From NCBI RefSeq assembly GCF_019059575.1, contig NW_024881625.1:372001-436000 (forward strand): a stretch of DNA of 64,000 nt. The letters run 5' to 3'. The notes beneath the pieces are model-generated. The model was not told where the DNA came from. It saw only the letters and a program-made list of their open reading frames with translations, and ran no database searches. Below are positions 33,780 through 45,626 of this stretch, one piece after another. Each line of letters begins with the position of its first letter. Within the stretch, counting starts at the first letter, position 1. The position numbers and the translations under genes are program-made. The stretch is from Amphibalanus amphitrite (lineage: Eukaryota > Arthropoda > Thecostraca > Balanomorpha > Balanidae).

Positions 33780-34789
33780 AGGGAGATAATGACCTTTTTC
33801 CACAAAATCTGAGTCAGGATCATTTTCTGACAAAACACAACAAGTTATAATGTAAATTAAAACCATTTTGCTCAATGCGGTACCTTGCCGCAAATATCTC
33901 AACTTGAAGTCACGTTAGCGGGGAGCGCTGAAAATGACCGTTGAATAAGTACTTACATCACTTTTTGGTACTTGCATGTAATTTTGTAAAATGAGCGTAT
34001 TCCTTACATTTGATCTTCATCACATCTAGTTAGTTAATGGTCGTCTATAGTGCCTTCAAAAGATATTCATGGTTTGGGGGTGGTTTATGTCTAAATTTAC
34101 GCAACTATTTTTCCTGTTCATCATCTGAGGCCATATGCTGCTATTTTAGTAGCAACGACTCAATTTTGAATCGGTCCCGCCGACTGCACAATAAAAGAAG
34201 ATAGATACAACACTTTTGCGGCATCACTGAAAAACTTATGCAGTACTGTTATCAAAATTCTCATAACACCGTTCGACAAACCTGAAGTCTTTTTGAAATA
34301 AATATGCTTGTATTTTTCTCTTCAGGCTCTGAGGCCAAAATAATGAATTTCGTAGTCGCAATCGCAAGATTTGGCTGCGTTTCTGGCGCATGCCGTTCAT
34401 TTGTGGCGCAAAATAATACTTGGAAACAAAGAAGAGTAGGCACTATGTACGAATCTAATTAATTCTAAACCGAATTAACTCTAATTCAAATTAGAATCCT
34501 TACAACCAAGCAACGACAAGGCGATAACATAAACAAAAACCCAAGCGTCGCTGTTTGAAACAAAAGCGCCATATACTGCGACTTTTTTATAGAGAAGGAC
34601 AAGAAGGACAACGCATTTCGGTGGGTGTTACAAGTACTGCAAGTACTGCTTCTTTTTTGCAAAAATAAAAACCTTTTTCACATACGAAAATGTGCTAGGA
34701 AATTTTCATATTTTATAGAAACTACAGTAGAAATAGTATAGATGTCGAGTAATTTTCATTAAAGAAAAAAGAAAGCTCATTATCTCCCT
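33780..34789. mobile_element. TTAA-targeting element with AGGGAGATAATGA termini
   Basis: Inverted termini AGGGAGATAATGACCTTT and AGGGAGATAATGAGCTTT (reverse complement of the right) are flanked by TTAA at 33776-33779 and 34790-34793. The interior is AT-rich without a transposase. The termini resemble those of the elements at 5668 and 39228, all starting AGG. Confidence 0.82.
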
Positions 34790-34793
34790 TTAA

Positions 34794-35340
34794 GTCTAAT
34801 TAAAGATTAGGGACTTCGTGAATAATGCGTATTGACCGCGACCCAGTTATTTGCCATTGGGTAGGTAGGTACTATGTAGGGACCAACTCATTTGTGAACA
34901 GAACGTTCCACCACCACTCGCCAGAAATTCAATGAGCAGTTGCTTATCCTTAAACGTTTGAGTGCACCTAACAACCTTTACAAATGACGTCCTCCCTTTT
35001 AATGGTTTGCGCGAAGACACAAAGCCATAATCAACCAAGCAATGGCAGAATCCATTGAGCAGTGTGTCAGATATGCCCCCCCCCCCAATTCTCAATCCAC
35101 TAGCATAGCATACACTAAATGTAGGTACACGCACCTACATATTAGGTATTTGAAGGACTTGATAGCTGATACACACGAAAGAAACGCAATGCGCTAAAAT
35201 TAAACGCAATTAACTAGCTGCAGCAGAAGTATGGCGTCCGATGCCTCTTCGCCAAGTTAAGACCATGCCAATCTCGGCAAGTCTGCCGCCGCGCCGGCAC
35301 TGGCCGTGGTGTGACGTCATTCGCTCGGCACGTCGCCTAT
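34794..35340. other. No recognised gene
   Basis: AT-rich at first, turning GC-rich after 35230. No supported coding or RNA signal. Confidence 0.4.
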
Positions 35341-35344
35341 AGTT

Positions 35345-35660
35345 CCACACTTGGGTAACTCGCGGCCGGGGGGGGCGTGCCTCCGCGGCCGCCTGTTGGC
35401 TCAGCCGCTGCTGCTGCTTGGCGCCGCTGCTGAGCGCTGCCGGAGACGCCGCTCGCTGCCGGAGCTGCCGGAACAGTCACCGGAGCTGCCGCCCGCTGCC
35501 GGAGCTGCGGGAGCCGGGCCCGCCGCCCATCTGTCAGGACCGCCGACGGCAGCACGCCCGTCTGTCAGGGTCTGTCAGTGCCGGCAGTGGACGCGCGCGG
35601 GTGCGGGCCGGGTACGGACGCGCGCGGGTGCGCGCCAGGTACAGTAGGTCTACTAAAAAA
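35345..35660 (+). repeat. GC-rich dispersed repeat with CTGCCGGAGCTG and GGACGCGCGCGGGTGCG units
   Basis: 35490-35645 matches 40880-41010 nearly base for base (GAGCTGCGGGAGCCGGGCCC, then GTCAGGACCGCCGACGGCAG, then GGACGCGCGCGGGTGCG). The sequence is over 75% G+C by eye. Open frames of about 100-150 codons on both strands are low-complexity and I do not regard them as genes. Confidence 0.8.
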
Positions 35661-36224
35661 GTCCCCCGCTCCAGAGGCGGCCGGCCGGCCGAACCCCCGG
35701 ATGCCAGCCCCGACTCTATTGCGCAGGCCACGGCAGCGACACGGGTCAGGTCGCGGCGCCCGGCGAGTGGGTCAGTTGGCGGCGGCCGGCCGTGGAGTGA
35801 GGACGCCGCGTGTGAGGCGCAGAGATGCCGCAGTGCAGAGGAGGTGAAGATAGTGACTGCACGATGCGGGAAATGATGCCTTCGTGATCTAAATTAAACA
35901 CCTTCAGTGCATATCCTCCCTTGCCCCATTCCTATTTTATCATAATCCTTCAATAATCCGTAATGACCACTCAACGCAAGCAAGCAAACAAAACAACCCG
36001 TTTAGTGGCGACATCATCTCGGATAAAAAGGCGACAGTGATGATTGGAATAGACATAGCGCGAGGGAAAATCGAGGGGTATATATGTATCACATACCGAG
36101 TATCTTATTCCCATATAGCGAATTAAGATTGGGGATCTTGTCCAACAAGTCAGCGGCCGTTCTAGACACAGATAAATGCTTTGTTTTCGGTCGCATCATT
36201 ATCTGCAATAATTCGAAGCGAGGT
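35661..36224. other. GC-rich tail of the repeat, then AT-rich DNA
   Basis: The 35640-35680 stretch TAGGTCTACTAAAAAAGTCC is inverted at 40716-40738, so it belongs to the dispersed GC-rich repeat. Nothing coding is seen after that. Confidence 0.45.
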
Positions 36225-36228
36225 TTAA

Positions 36229-38080
36229 CCCTCGCCGGCCGAGAAGAAGGGGTGGATGCCGCCACCATGCATTTTTTGCGGTAGCTCAAAGCACACTGAT
36301 GATGGAAGGCTGACATTTCATATGCCTTACATTTGATTCAAGCCGGATCATTTGACATCAACCACGTTTTCAAGTCAGGTCACTTAACTATGACGTCTTA
36401 ACCCTCGCCGGCCGAGGGGGGCGGGTGCCGCCCCCCCATAGGGTTTTTTTCGCGATAGCTCCAAACACGCTGGCGATAGAGATCTGAAACTTGGCATACC
36501 TGACCTTTGATTCAAGCCGGATCTTTTGACACCAACTGCATTTTCGGGTCAGGTCAGGTCACTGACCTATGACGTCATAAGTAAACCTCTTCACGGTCTT
36601 CAGATGTCGCAATTTCGCAACGCCCTCACTGCCAGAGGAGCTTTCACAGGGAAATGAAACTTGCAGGATCTAATCCATTACGAGTCCCACAACTTGTTTA
36701 TCTCGCATTTTTCCTAAAGGTCATATGAGGTCAGGTCATTTTCGTGACCTCACCATTATAGGTAAGTCAATGGGGAAAAATGAAAATTGCTATTCTGGCG
36801 CCGGGAACGATCTCCAACTATCTCAAGCACACAGAATCGTGATTTGATGCACTTCTTGCAAGGTTAGATGCGTCACTTTTGCAATGTTGGCCTTGCGTGA
36901 CGTCATTTATGACGTCATCAAGGTCATATTAGTTTTTCGTCAATAACTCCCGATCAAATTGAGCTAGCGAGTCGTGAAAGCCACCAATGGACTCAGGAAG
37001 ACCTGCCAAATCGAATAATATGCGACATGACCTCTTTTGACCAACTTCGTGATCTGGGGGCGCTGACCTGACCGTGACCTGAAGTCAACACCCTAAGTTG
37101 ACCTGACCCAAACAAAAAAGTATATCATTCGACGCGCCTGACCGAGGCGAACACGATGCTGCCAAAATCGGCGCTCTGCGGCCGTTTTTTGCGAAGTTAT
37201 TCACCAAAAACTGAACCGTACCTTTGGGCACTTGACCTGACCTCAGAGGTCACCGGTTGACCTAGGACCTTAAGATCGGGCACCAATCTTTGCGTCTCGT
37301 AACGGCGCACACGCTCGTTTTTTCCGCGACGCGCTAGCTTCACCAGGGGCGAAACGGTGAGGGGGTGTCGTACTCGCCCCCCTCCCCCCTCGGCCGGCGC
37401 GTATGTAGAAAACCAATAGGTCCGGCGAGGGTTAAGTAAACCTCTGCATGATTGTCGGTTATAAAATGATGCAAATCCGCAATGCACTTAGTGTCATATA
37501 AGCATAATGGGGAAATATGGAAACTGTTAATTTGCCGTCGGAAATGATCTGAAACTATACCTCAAGCATATGAAATCGTGACTTCCTACATTATTGGCAA
37601 GGTCTAATGCTTCACTTTTGCATTGTGCACCCTGCGTGACGTCATTTATGACGTAACTAGGGTCATAGGAGTGTTTCGTCAATAACTACCGTTAAAAATG
37701 AGCTAGCCAGTCGGGACAGCCATCAATGGACTTGTAAGACTTGCCGAATCAAATGTTATGCAACATGTCCTCCTTTCAACAGCTTCGTGACCTGTGTTGC
37801 CCTAACATGACATTGACCTGAGGTAAACATTCTAAATTGCTTCACCTAAGCAAAAAAGCATATAAATCGACGCGTCTGAGAACAGAAAACACGATTGTAT
37901 CGAAATGACGACAATGCGACCATTTTTGCGAAGCTATTTACCAAAAACCAATCCAATGCCTTGGGGCCCTTGGGCTTGACCTGCCCTAATAAGAGGTCAC
38001 TGATATTTTAAAATGGGGTACCAGTTGCTGCGTCACCTAACGACGCTAGCGCTCGTTTTTTCCGCGAGGCTCTAGCAGCT
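36229..38080. mobile_element. Older TTAA element interrupted by a younger relative
   Basis: It starts after TTAA (36225-36228) with CCCTCGCCGGCCGAG, the same terminus as the nested element. 36229-36397 and 37436-38080 align in order with the interior of that nested element, for example the glutamate-free blocks TCAAGCCGGATC (36340 versus 36515), TGTTATGCAACATG (37755) and CTCGTTTTTTCCGCGA (38050 versus 37315). It is about 15-20% diverged by eye, and its right terminus and TTAA are eroded. Confidence 0.8.
36402..37431. mobile_element. TTAA-targeting element (P5), inserted in an older copy of its own family
   Basis: TTAA at 36398-36401 and 37432-37435 flanks perfect inverted termini CCCTCGCCGG. 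A G-tract/C-tract hairpin (GAGGGGGGCGGGTGCCGCCC) follows the left end. Its own sequence at about 36567-36590 (TATGACGTCATAAGTAAACC) shows what the host copy looked like there. The older copy carries TATGACGTCTTAAGTAAACC, so one A-to-T change created the target. Many AGGTCA half-sites are present (36545-36565, 36720-36750, 37060-37100, 37235-37265). Confidence 0.9.
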
Positions 38081-39223
38081 AACTCAATTATAGGAGCTAA
38101 ACATGGCGTTGGGGAATCGCTCCATTCTCACTCACTATTTGGCCGGGATAGTGTTTGCAATTATTGTTAAAATCTAGCATTTTAAGATTTCAAATGACCC
38201 ATTTTTACCCTTCCAAGTCTTTCAATTCAAGGTCATAACACCAGGTCACGTCAAGTGACCTTACCTCAAGGAAAGTTCCTGTGCTCATCATTTCTATACC
38301 GACTAACCGATCGCTTTAGAACTTTCAGCGAATTCAATGGGCAATAGAATATGTATTTGAAACGTTTACTTTGTAAGTTTGACGACAGCAAGGCCGGGTC
38401 AATTTTGAGATCGCTCAAGTCAATGGGAGAAAATTGAACTGCGCTTTTTTGAACGGAACGCATAATAAACACTCTGAAAACATGTGGTGCTTGATGGGAT
38501 ACAATACTGAATGAGAAAATTGTTTGTTTTGTTGGAAGCCATCTTTTTCGGTCTGAAGAGGCCCTTGCAGGGCTATGACATAACTATGTTCTGGTGTAGT
38601 GGTTGGGTTGTGCGAGCCAGCGACAGTGATCTGCAGAAGCGAGACTGTTCCCGTGGGACCAGATTGACCTGTTGGGACGGTCCGGCCGTCTGCCAAACGG
38701 TCACCCGAAGAGGATTATGTGTCCTGGAATGGATCTGACATCAACTACAGGTTGGCTGGTGGGATGACCTGCAGTGCAGAGAGGGAAGCATGAAGACTAG
38801 GGGCGATGCGGATTGGTCTTTCCTTAGGATAGCGAGGACGGAAGGAATCCAGCACCCTTGACCCTTCCTTATACTGAGTGTATCTGTTAAATCTCCTAAG
38901 CGTTTTTCTCGACATCGTCAAGGTGTCATTAATAAAAATATGAAATCCGGGAGGATAAATTAATTGTAGAAATTGTGGCCAACAGAACATTATCAGTTGC
39001 GTTCAACATACTCGTAAGCATGATCACACACCCAGCTTACATACGAGCCATGTAATAATTATTTTTGATAGACATGCTTAAGTTATGAAATCTTCTGAAG
39101 TCTGAAGTGTTTGTAAAGTTCCACGATACGGATCGGATCTAATATCCTGCTATGCATCAATCATCATGACCATTTCTGGTCAGGTCATGTCTTTGAACAT
39201 AGGCCAAATTTTTCAAATGACCT
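38081..39223. other. Repeat-derived DNA with scattered half-sites, no gene
   Basis: Half-site clusters at 38230-38275 and 39178-39225 resemble the interior of TTAA elements, but no left terminus was found. 38590-38760 has some tRNA-like wording (GGTGTAGTGGTTGGG) without a convincing box B. Confidence 0.4.
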
Positions 39224-39227
39224 TTAA

Positions 39228-39705
39228 AGGGACCCTCCCACCTTAACATTAGATTTGAGTTGAGATAGCCAAAATGGGGTCCCTGGCTCACAATTACCGG
39301 TTTCGGCACTCACAACATCGAGAAATGCCTTAAGTCGGAAATATTGAATTTCAAAATTGCAGCATTTTGATTCAGAGGGGCTAATGCTTAGGAATACCCC
39401 TCTGAATGTGTGACGTCAGCGCAAATATCTAACGATTTTTAAATGTTTGACTAAAACGTTTTGTAGCACGCGGTGGTATATGCTATTTGCGCGCAACATC
39501 TGCCGCAAACGCCGCACTTCTAAAATAAAGTCGCTAGAAACAGCGGAGATCCCAAAAAAGTAAACAAAAGTAAAAGCCTAATATCTTGAAAACCGGTGAA
39601 TATTTTTCGGTGAAATTTGGTAGATATTCGTTTTCGCTCTTTCTGAACCGAGCGACATCACTTTCATGCCAATTCATAAACTTTTTTGAAGGTGGGAGGG
39701 TCCCT
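39228..39705. mobile_element. 478-bp TTAA-targeting MITE
   Basis: Perfect inverted termini AGGGACCCTCCCACCTT are flanked by TTAA at 39224-39227 and 39706-39709. Removing it joins TGACCTTTAAAGATCAAC inside an older half-site-rich repeat. It has no coding capacity; its length equals the satellite period only by coincidence, since the sequences are unrelated. Confidence 0.9.
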
Positions 39706-39709
39706 TTAA

Positions 39710-40455
39710 AGATCAACTTTTGATTCATTCGAAGCGTTGTGATAAGGGGAAGACGAGGCTGGTAAAATTAATTTCATGCAAGTTTTAAGCTAAAAACTTT
39801 TACGTTATTATGGAGAAAACAATTGGTTTCCTCATAATACCGATGGTGGCAGTTGTTGTTATTTATATGCTAAGCCGTTGACCTTAATTAAATCTGACAA
39901 TATTATTCAGACATAGCGGTAAACGAGCTGTTTGTTGTGTTAGCTTAGGCTCTTCCGTCGATTTCAGAGTGGGAAGGATGACAGGAATTAGGGGGAGACA
40001 TGGGGCCTGGTGGGCCTCATGCTCCGCTGGGGCCGAGCCCATCACGTGGGTTGGAGTGCCCTGACACATGGATAGCCCTGGGCGGTGTTTCACGGCCCCA
40101 CGCTGCAGCACGCTGCGCTGCGCTGCTGCATTGTTGCCGCGGTTGATATGAATTCGGCTCCACGCTAGCGTTGCGAGCTTCCGAGTCTGTTGATGCATCC
40201 ATGGAAATTGGAAATCCAATGCAACGGTGCGCGCAACGCACCCTGTCCAAGCAAAATTTTACCATCGATGACCTCTGGTGACATGACCTCTGGCTCTGAC
40301 CCGATCTAAAATTGGCTGAAGTATTTTTTTTTGCTACTTTTGACGCTACTTTGAATACCACTTAAATGCCCAAATCTGAGTTATAAGAATGATGCTCAAT
40401 CCCCATTTCCCATCCAACAGGGCGTGAGAGTCTAGGCATTCCTGTGGGGCACGGG
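39710..40455. mobile_element. Right-end fragment of an older half-site-rich TTAA element
   Basis: It ends with CTGTGGGGCACGGG immediately before TTAA (40456-40459), matching the GGG-TTAA border of the P-type elements. Internal GATTCATTCGAAGCGTTG (about 39723) and GATGACCTCTGGTGACATGA (40268) resemble the interior of the element at 7972-9145. The left end is not found. Confidence 0.6.
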
Positions 40456-40519
40456 TTAACAATGACTATCTCATAAGCATTGTGGCCATGAACATCTACT
40501 GTCATTCTTTAACACCGGT

Positions 40520-41200
40520 TTCGCTGCGCTGAGCGGTGGCCGTCCCGTTTGTTGGATTCTACAGCTGGCTGGCGGAAAGCGTTACCGGCCGCCCGTCCAC
40601 CGCCCGCGGGCCGGACCGAGCGGTCCCGCTGACCCTACCTGCCCTGAGCCCGGCGCGATATGGGACAGGCAGACGGGGGTTCGGCTCAGCGAAGGCAGCG
40701 CCCACTGGTGTGGGGGACTTTTTTAATAGACCTACTGTACGGGTGCGCGCCGGCTATGGACGCGCGCGGGTGCGCGCCGGCTATGGACGCGCGCGCGCTT
40801 GCGTGCCGACGATGGGCGCGCGCGCGCGCTTGCGTACCGACGATGGGCGCGCGCGCGTGTATGCCGACCATGGCTGCCGCCCGCTGCCGGAGCTGCGGGA
40901 GCCGGGCCCGCCGCCCATCTGTCAGGACCGCCGACGGCAGCACGCCCGTCGGTCAGGGTCTGTCAGTGCCGGCTGTGGACGCGCGCGGGTGCGTGCCGGG
41001 TACGGACGCGGCGTTCTCGCCGGGTAAGGACGCGGCGCGCGCGCCGGCTATGGGCGCGCGCGCCGGCTATGAACGCGCGCGCGCTTGCGTGCCGACGATG
41101 GGCGCGCGCGCGTGCATGCCGGCCATGGCCGCGCGTGTGCGCCCCAGCCATGGACGCGCGCTAATGCGCGCCGGCGATGGGCACGCACGTGCCTGCTCGG
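40520..41200 (+). repeat. GC-rich minisatellite (GGACGCGCGCGGGTGCGCGCC-type)
   Basis: Irregular units of about 24-33 bp with cores GCTATGGACGCGCGC and GTGCCGACGATGGGCGC run from 40738 to about 41180. They are preceded by a unique GC-rich segment and interrupted by the block shared with 35490-35645. Two overlapping plus-strand frames (163 and 210 codons, Ala/Arg-rich) are by-products of the repeat. Confidence 0.85.
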
Positions 41201-41770
41201 CAATGGATGAGCGACGAGCGTGCCTTCTCGGAAATGAGTATACATGCAGACATCTTCATGGATGGACGCTTTCAATATGTTCAATGTGTTGAGACGGATC
41301 TGAGTAAATTGGAGAGAAACTAGGATAGTTTTAGTCCTGCTCAACTGGTTCTGCCAATAAGTACAAACACCACCTTGCTGCCAACTGCTTACCAAATACC
41401 GCATCTGTTGTACCCTTGCATGATGCATATGTACATACAGAAACAATTACAGTCTGTTGAAATCTGAAAACATGCACTGCTGAGCACTGTGGATGAATCT
41501 GTATGAACCGTGTGGCCCAGCGAAACCTTCTGGACCAGGTTATAATTGACAGTGAATTAGTAATCAATCCTTGCGAAGAGAAAATAGATGATTGTGCCTT
41601 AGATGAGCATAATGAAGAAGCGTTCCTGAAGTTGAGTTAGTGGCTTTCCATCATCCATGCCAGATGGCCAAAACACACCATTTCAATACTGTCCCAAAAA
41701 TATATTTCAAAACACTTATTGCATGGCTATACACACCAGCTTACTCGGTCACCACACTCAAACCAAGGCC
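41201..41770. other. No recognised gene
   Basis: The left edge (41201-41285) is a relative of the sequence into which hAT D inserted at 30.08/32.74 kb. The rest is AT-rich without support for any feature. Confidence 0.4.
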
Positions 41771-41974
41771 ATATAAGGGTAGTAGTATAGCAGGCGTCAC
41801 ACTTTTTTTTGCAACCATGAACGAACGAAGAGAGGCGCTGTAGGTTAGGTTGTAGGTAAGGTTAGGTTTGGTTAGGTTTGGTTCGGTAAGGTTGGATGAC
41901 AAAGCAACTCTGGGTATAGCGCTTCTCCTTGGTTGCAAAAAGAAGTGTGACGCCTGCTTTATGACTACCCATAT
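41771..41974. mobile_element. Palindromic MITE with telomere-like repeats in the loop
   Basis: The arms share AGCAGGCGTCACACTT and TTTTTTGCAACCA in inverted orientation, extended outward by ATATAAGGGTAGT against ACTACCCATAT, giving about 45-bp arms. The loop at 41842-41893 is a degenerate run of GGTTAGGTTTGGTTAGG. No clear target duplication was found, and no coding. Confidence 0.8.
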
Positions 41975-43180
41975 AAGTAGACTCAAACACAGTCTACTGA
42001 TACAAACGTCACTGGTCTCAAGTCTGTGCTCAATGCACCAGCTGTACACTACTCACAATACGTAAGGACTCAACGTCAGCCACCAATTTTCTACATCAAA
42101 TTCACATCAGGTTTTCAAAGTAACAATGTATGTGCCACTTCTGTACTTTGTGCTACAAACACAGAATAAATGATATCAGTCAGCAATGCATTGCTCATTG
42201 TCAGCCAGTCTGCAAAGTCAGTCCGCAGGCTTTGCAAGCAAGTGCAAAGTCTGCGGAGATCAGTTGCTTTACACACCACCAATATCATGCTGCAATGTGC
42301 TCAAAATATGCCCATACACCAACAACAAAGCACAACCATGAAGCACCACTGATAACACTTAACCTCAAAGCACACAACATGATAATTTATTTATTTTGAG
42401 TACCTACAGAAACAGAATGTCTCAAGGCCACTCGTGCTCACTCCGAAATCTGCCAGTCGCTCAGCCTTGAACATTGACATTATTTCATCTGAAATCTATT
42501 TCCTTCACTTGATCAAAGTTGATCTGCGTCATACATCTTACAACGGATGTCTCGAATTATTGGTAACGTTCAGCACTTAGCATTAACATTACAAATGATA
42601 GGTAACTTTGGTTCAACGTTCCATCCAAGCTTCTTCATTGCTGGAGCTATATCACTTTCAAGTTTAATTGCTTGAACTAAGACATTCTTGAATTACACTC
42701 GGGATGAGCTTAGTTTGAAAGCACACAACATAATTTTTTAATTATTTTGATTTTTGATAACCCACAGGATATCTAGAAGCTACACGCACTGGCTACAAAG
42801 CCCACAAGTCTTGAACATTCAAATATGAATAGGAACAGCTTTGTTTCGCACAGATTTCGCACATGGCGGGATGGCGCCATTCCGTCCAACTCATACAGCC
42901 TCAGAAATTACAACAACACACTCAACTTTCGGAATATCCGTCAAACAAATCTTATTTATGACGACACGAGCCAATGCTAACAACGTTTGCCAGTTGCGCT
43001 AGAGATATTGGAGTGGAGACGTCAGAGAAAAAAAGTCTTTAGATTTCTCCCATTTCCCCACGTAACGTTGAACGGCCGTTGCGGCCTTATCTGGTATGCG
43101 ACGGCCTTATCTGGCATAAAAAATATCTCTAGAAGTCTCTAGCTAGTGTTAAGCCTATGGACTTATAGGGAAATGTATCC
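41975..43180. other. AT-rich stretch, nothing recognised
   Basis: No coding or RNA signal supported. A short duplicated phrase CGGCCTTATCTGG occurs at about 43081 and 43102. Confidence 0.45.
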
Positions 43181-44540
43181 GAGTACTTGGTACTGCCTCC
43201 TCCAGGTACTGGCTGGCAGACGGATCAACTTTGGAGGCCCACCATTTGGAAATTAGGCAATTTTGAGACGAATGACTTCGGATTGGGGCCTCAGCCACCT
43301 TCTTCTACACGTTTCGCTCAGTAACTCCGAAATTTCGGAAAAAACCCTGATAATACCTTTAACAGTTTCGGAGGATATCCGTTCTCTAAAAGTAACTGCC
43401 AGATCTTGTTGACGCTTCTGACTTCTTTTTCCTTGCTGGAAGAGTTGTTAAATGCCCTATGAAACATGTTTCGAATAATGTTATGCTTAGTACTTTGAGG
43501 ATGTGCCGATGAGGAGTGCAGAATGATACCAGAATTTGTTGGCTTGATGAAAAGTTCTGTTTCCAGCGTTGTTTTTGCACCACGGTTCTCTACGGTTGCG
43601 TAGGTGTCCAAGAAGGGCACCCCCACTCCATGACTACTGTGCTCCATAGTAAAGGATATGTTAGGATGTTGGTTGTTGAGGAACGCTAAAAAATCGTCCA
43701 ATGCCTTTTGTCCGTGGTTCCAGATTCCCGCATAATCATCTATATACCGGGCTAGGAACGCTGGTTTCAAAGGGGAGTTCGCAAGGGCTTTGGTTTCAAA
43801 ACGATCGAGGAATAAAATGGCCAGAGGCGGAGCGCAGGGGTTCCCCATAGCGATGCCTACGAGTACTTGGTACTGCCTCCTCCAGGTACTGGCTGGCAGA
43901 CGGATCAACTTTGGAGGCCCACCATTTGGAAATTAGGCAATTTTGAGACGAATGACTTCGGATTGGGGCCTCAGCCACCTTCTTCTACACGTTTCGCTCA
44001 GTAACTCCGAAATTTCGGAAAAAACCCTGATAATACCTTTAACAGTTTCGGAGGATATCCGTTCTCTAAAAGTAACTGCCAGATCTTGTTGACGCTTCTG
44101 ACTTCTTTTTCCTTGCTGGAAGAGTTGTTAAATGCCCTATGAAACATGTTTCGAATAATGTTATGCTTAGTACTTTGAGGATGTGCCGATGAGGAGTGCA
44201 GAATGATACCAGAATTTGTTGGCTTGATGAAAAGTTCTGTTTCCAGCGTTGTTCTTGCACCACGGTTCTCTACGGTTGCGTAGGTGTCCAAGAAGGGCAC
44301 CCCCACTCCATGACTACTGTGCTCCATAGTAAAGGATATGTTAGGATGTTGGTTGTTGAGGAACGCTAAAAAATCGTCCAATGCCTTTTGTCCGTGGTTC
44401 CAGATTCCCGCATAATCATCTATATACCGGGCTAGGAACGCTGGTTTCAAAGGGGAGTTCGCAAGGGCTTTGGTTTCAAAACGATCGAGGAATAAAAGGG
44501 CCAGAGGCGGAGCGCAGGGGTTCCCCATAGCGATGCCTAC
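43181..44540 (-). repeat. 680-bp tandem duplication within the Penelope-like RT
   Basis: 43181-43860 is repeated at 43861-44540 with only about two differences that I can see (TTTTTGC/TTCTTGC near 43575/44255 and AATGGCC/AAGGGCC near 43816/44496). The duplicated segment covers the RT palm with the IDD motif through the end of the RT frame. The junction fuses the end of one copy to the middle of the next, creating a 196-codon chimeric frame. Confidence 0.93.
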
Positions 44541-45626
44541 TTTTTGTCGGAAGTAGTCATTGTTGAAGGAGAAGACGTTGTCTCCAAGGCTCTGTTCCAG
44601 CAGGCGGGAAATGTCATCTTTTGTCAACCCAAATGTGTCGATCTCATCTCCATGCTCGTCTTTTCTCTTACTGCGTCTATGGCCTCATTTATCGGTATAC
44701 TTCCATATAGGTTAACAACATCAATCGAGAAGAAAATGCTTTCCGCCTTGGGTTCGTTATCCTTTAAATTTGTGGACAATTTCTCAAGAAAATCCTTTGT
44801 GTCCCACAGGTGTGTAGGAACGAACTCGAGGAGCTGTTTTAAAATACGCTCCAGCAGGCAAGATGTCTTTTCGGTGGGACCACCACATGCTGAGACGACT
44901 GGCCTGAGGGGCACTGACGGTTTGTGGTCCTTAGGCAGTCCATAAAAAACGGGCGTCCTACTGTGTCCCGGCGTCAATTCCTTGATAGTCTGGTCTGGGA
45001 GTTTACCTCTAGCTACATTGAGAAGCGTTTGCTTAGCTCTAGCCTCTACTTGGGGGGACGGGATTCTTGTTAAGCATGTCATAGTTGTTTCGATCATCCA
45101 ATATGTTTTTGACTTTTGTAACATAGGCTGGCTTGTCTAGGATAACAAAACCCTTACATTTGTCGCTTTCTTTTATGACTATGCTGTCGTTGTGAGCAAG
45201 GTCCTTGATGAGTTAACGTTCACTTAAGTCTGTGTTATCATCTGTTACTTTATGGTTTTTGTATGTCCGCAAAATATCATTTTTGAGTTTTTGTAAACAC
45301 GTTTCTGTTTGAGCGGTCGTTGGTTCAGGGAAGCTTTTCCCGGTATCAGGAAATCTGAAGGAGAGATTAGGCTTGCAGCCTCGCCTCTGACCGTCTCCGT
45401 CGCCGTTGTCGCTGTCGTCCCGGCCACGTGCCTCGTCCGGAGCGTCACCGGCGGTCGTGTCCCTCTGCTGGGTCGGCACAGTCCGGCTGCCTCCTGGGGT
45501 GCTGGCGTCAGGTTCGGTCGCTGGTGGCGTTCGTGCAGTCTTGCCGGCGCTTTGCCCTCTTGCCAGCAAGCATGTATTTAGATGAATATGCTTTTGCCAA
45601 TCTGTTTGTACCGAACTTCTGCTCAT
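43318..45626 (-). pseudogene. Penelope-like element reverse transcriptase, frameshifted
   Basis: It starts at ATG 45626 (MSRSSVQTDWQKHIHLNTCL), then a low-complexity Asp/Gly/Arg-rich part. After an in-frame stop comes DSIVIKESDKCKGFVILDK, typical of the N-terminal Penelope RT region. In another frame comes FYGLPKDHKPSVPLRPVVSA, then FFSIDVVNLYGSIPI (palm motif A). After a further shift come VGIAMGNPCAPPLA (motif B), ARYIDDYAG (motif C) and GVPFLDTYATV. Final residues are followed by unrelated sequence, so the GIY-YIG endonuclease is absent here. One stop and at least two frameshifts make it inactive. Confidence 0.88.

Noticed and set aside
35418-35876. 152-codon frame in a GC-rich repeat
   Set aside because: Low-complexity translation of a dispersed GC-rich repeat; part of it recurs at 40.9 kb in a different frame context.
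38590-38760. Possible tRNA-derived SINE (GGTGTAGTGGTTGGG)
   Set aside because: Only a weak A-box resemblance; no B box at the right distance.
40536-41292. 163- and 210-codon Ala/Arg-rich plus-strand frames
   Set aside because: Encoded by a GCGCGC minisatellite, overlapping in two frames and mirrored on the other strand.
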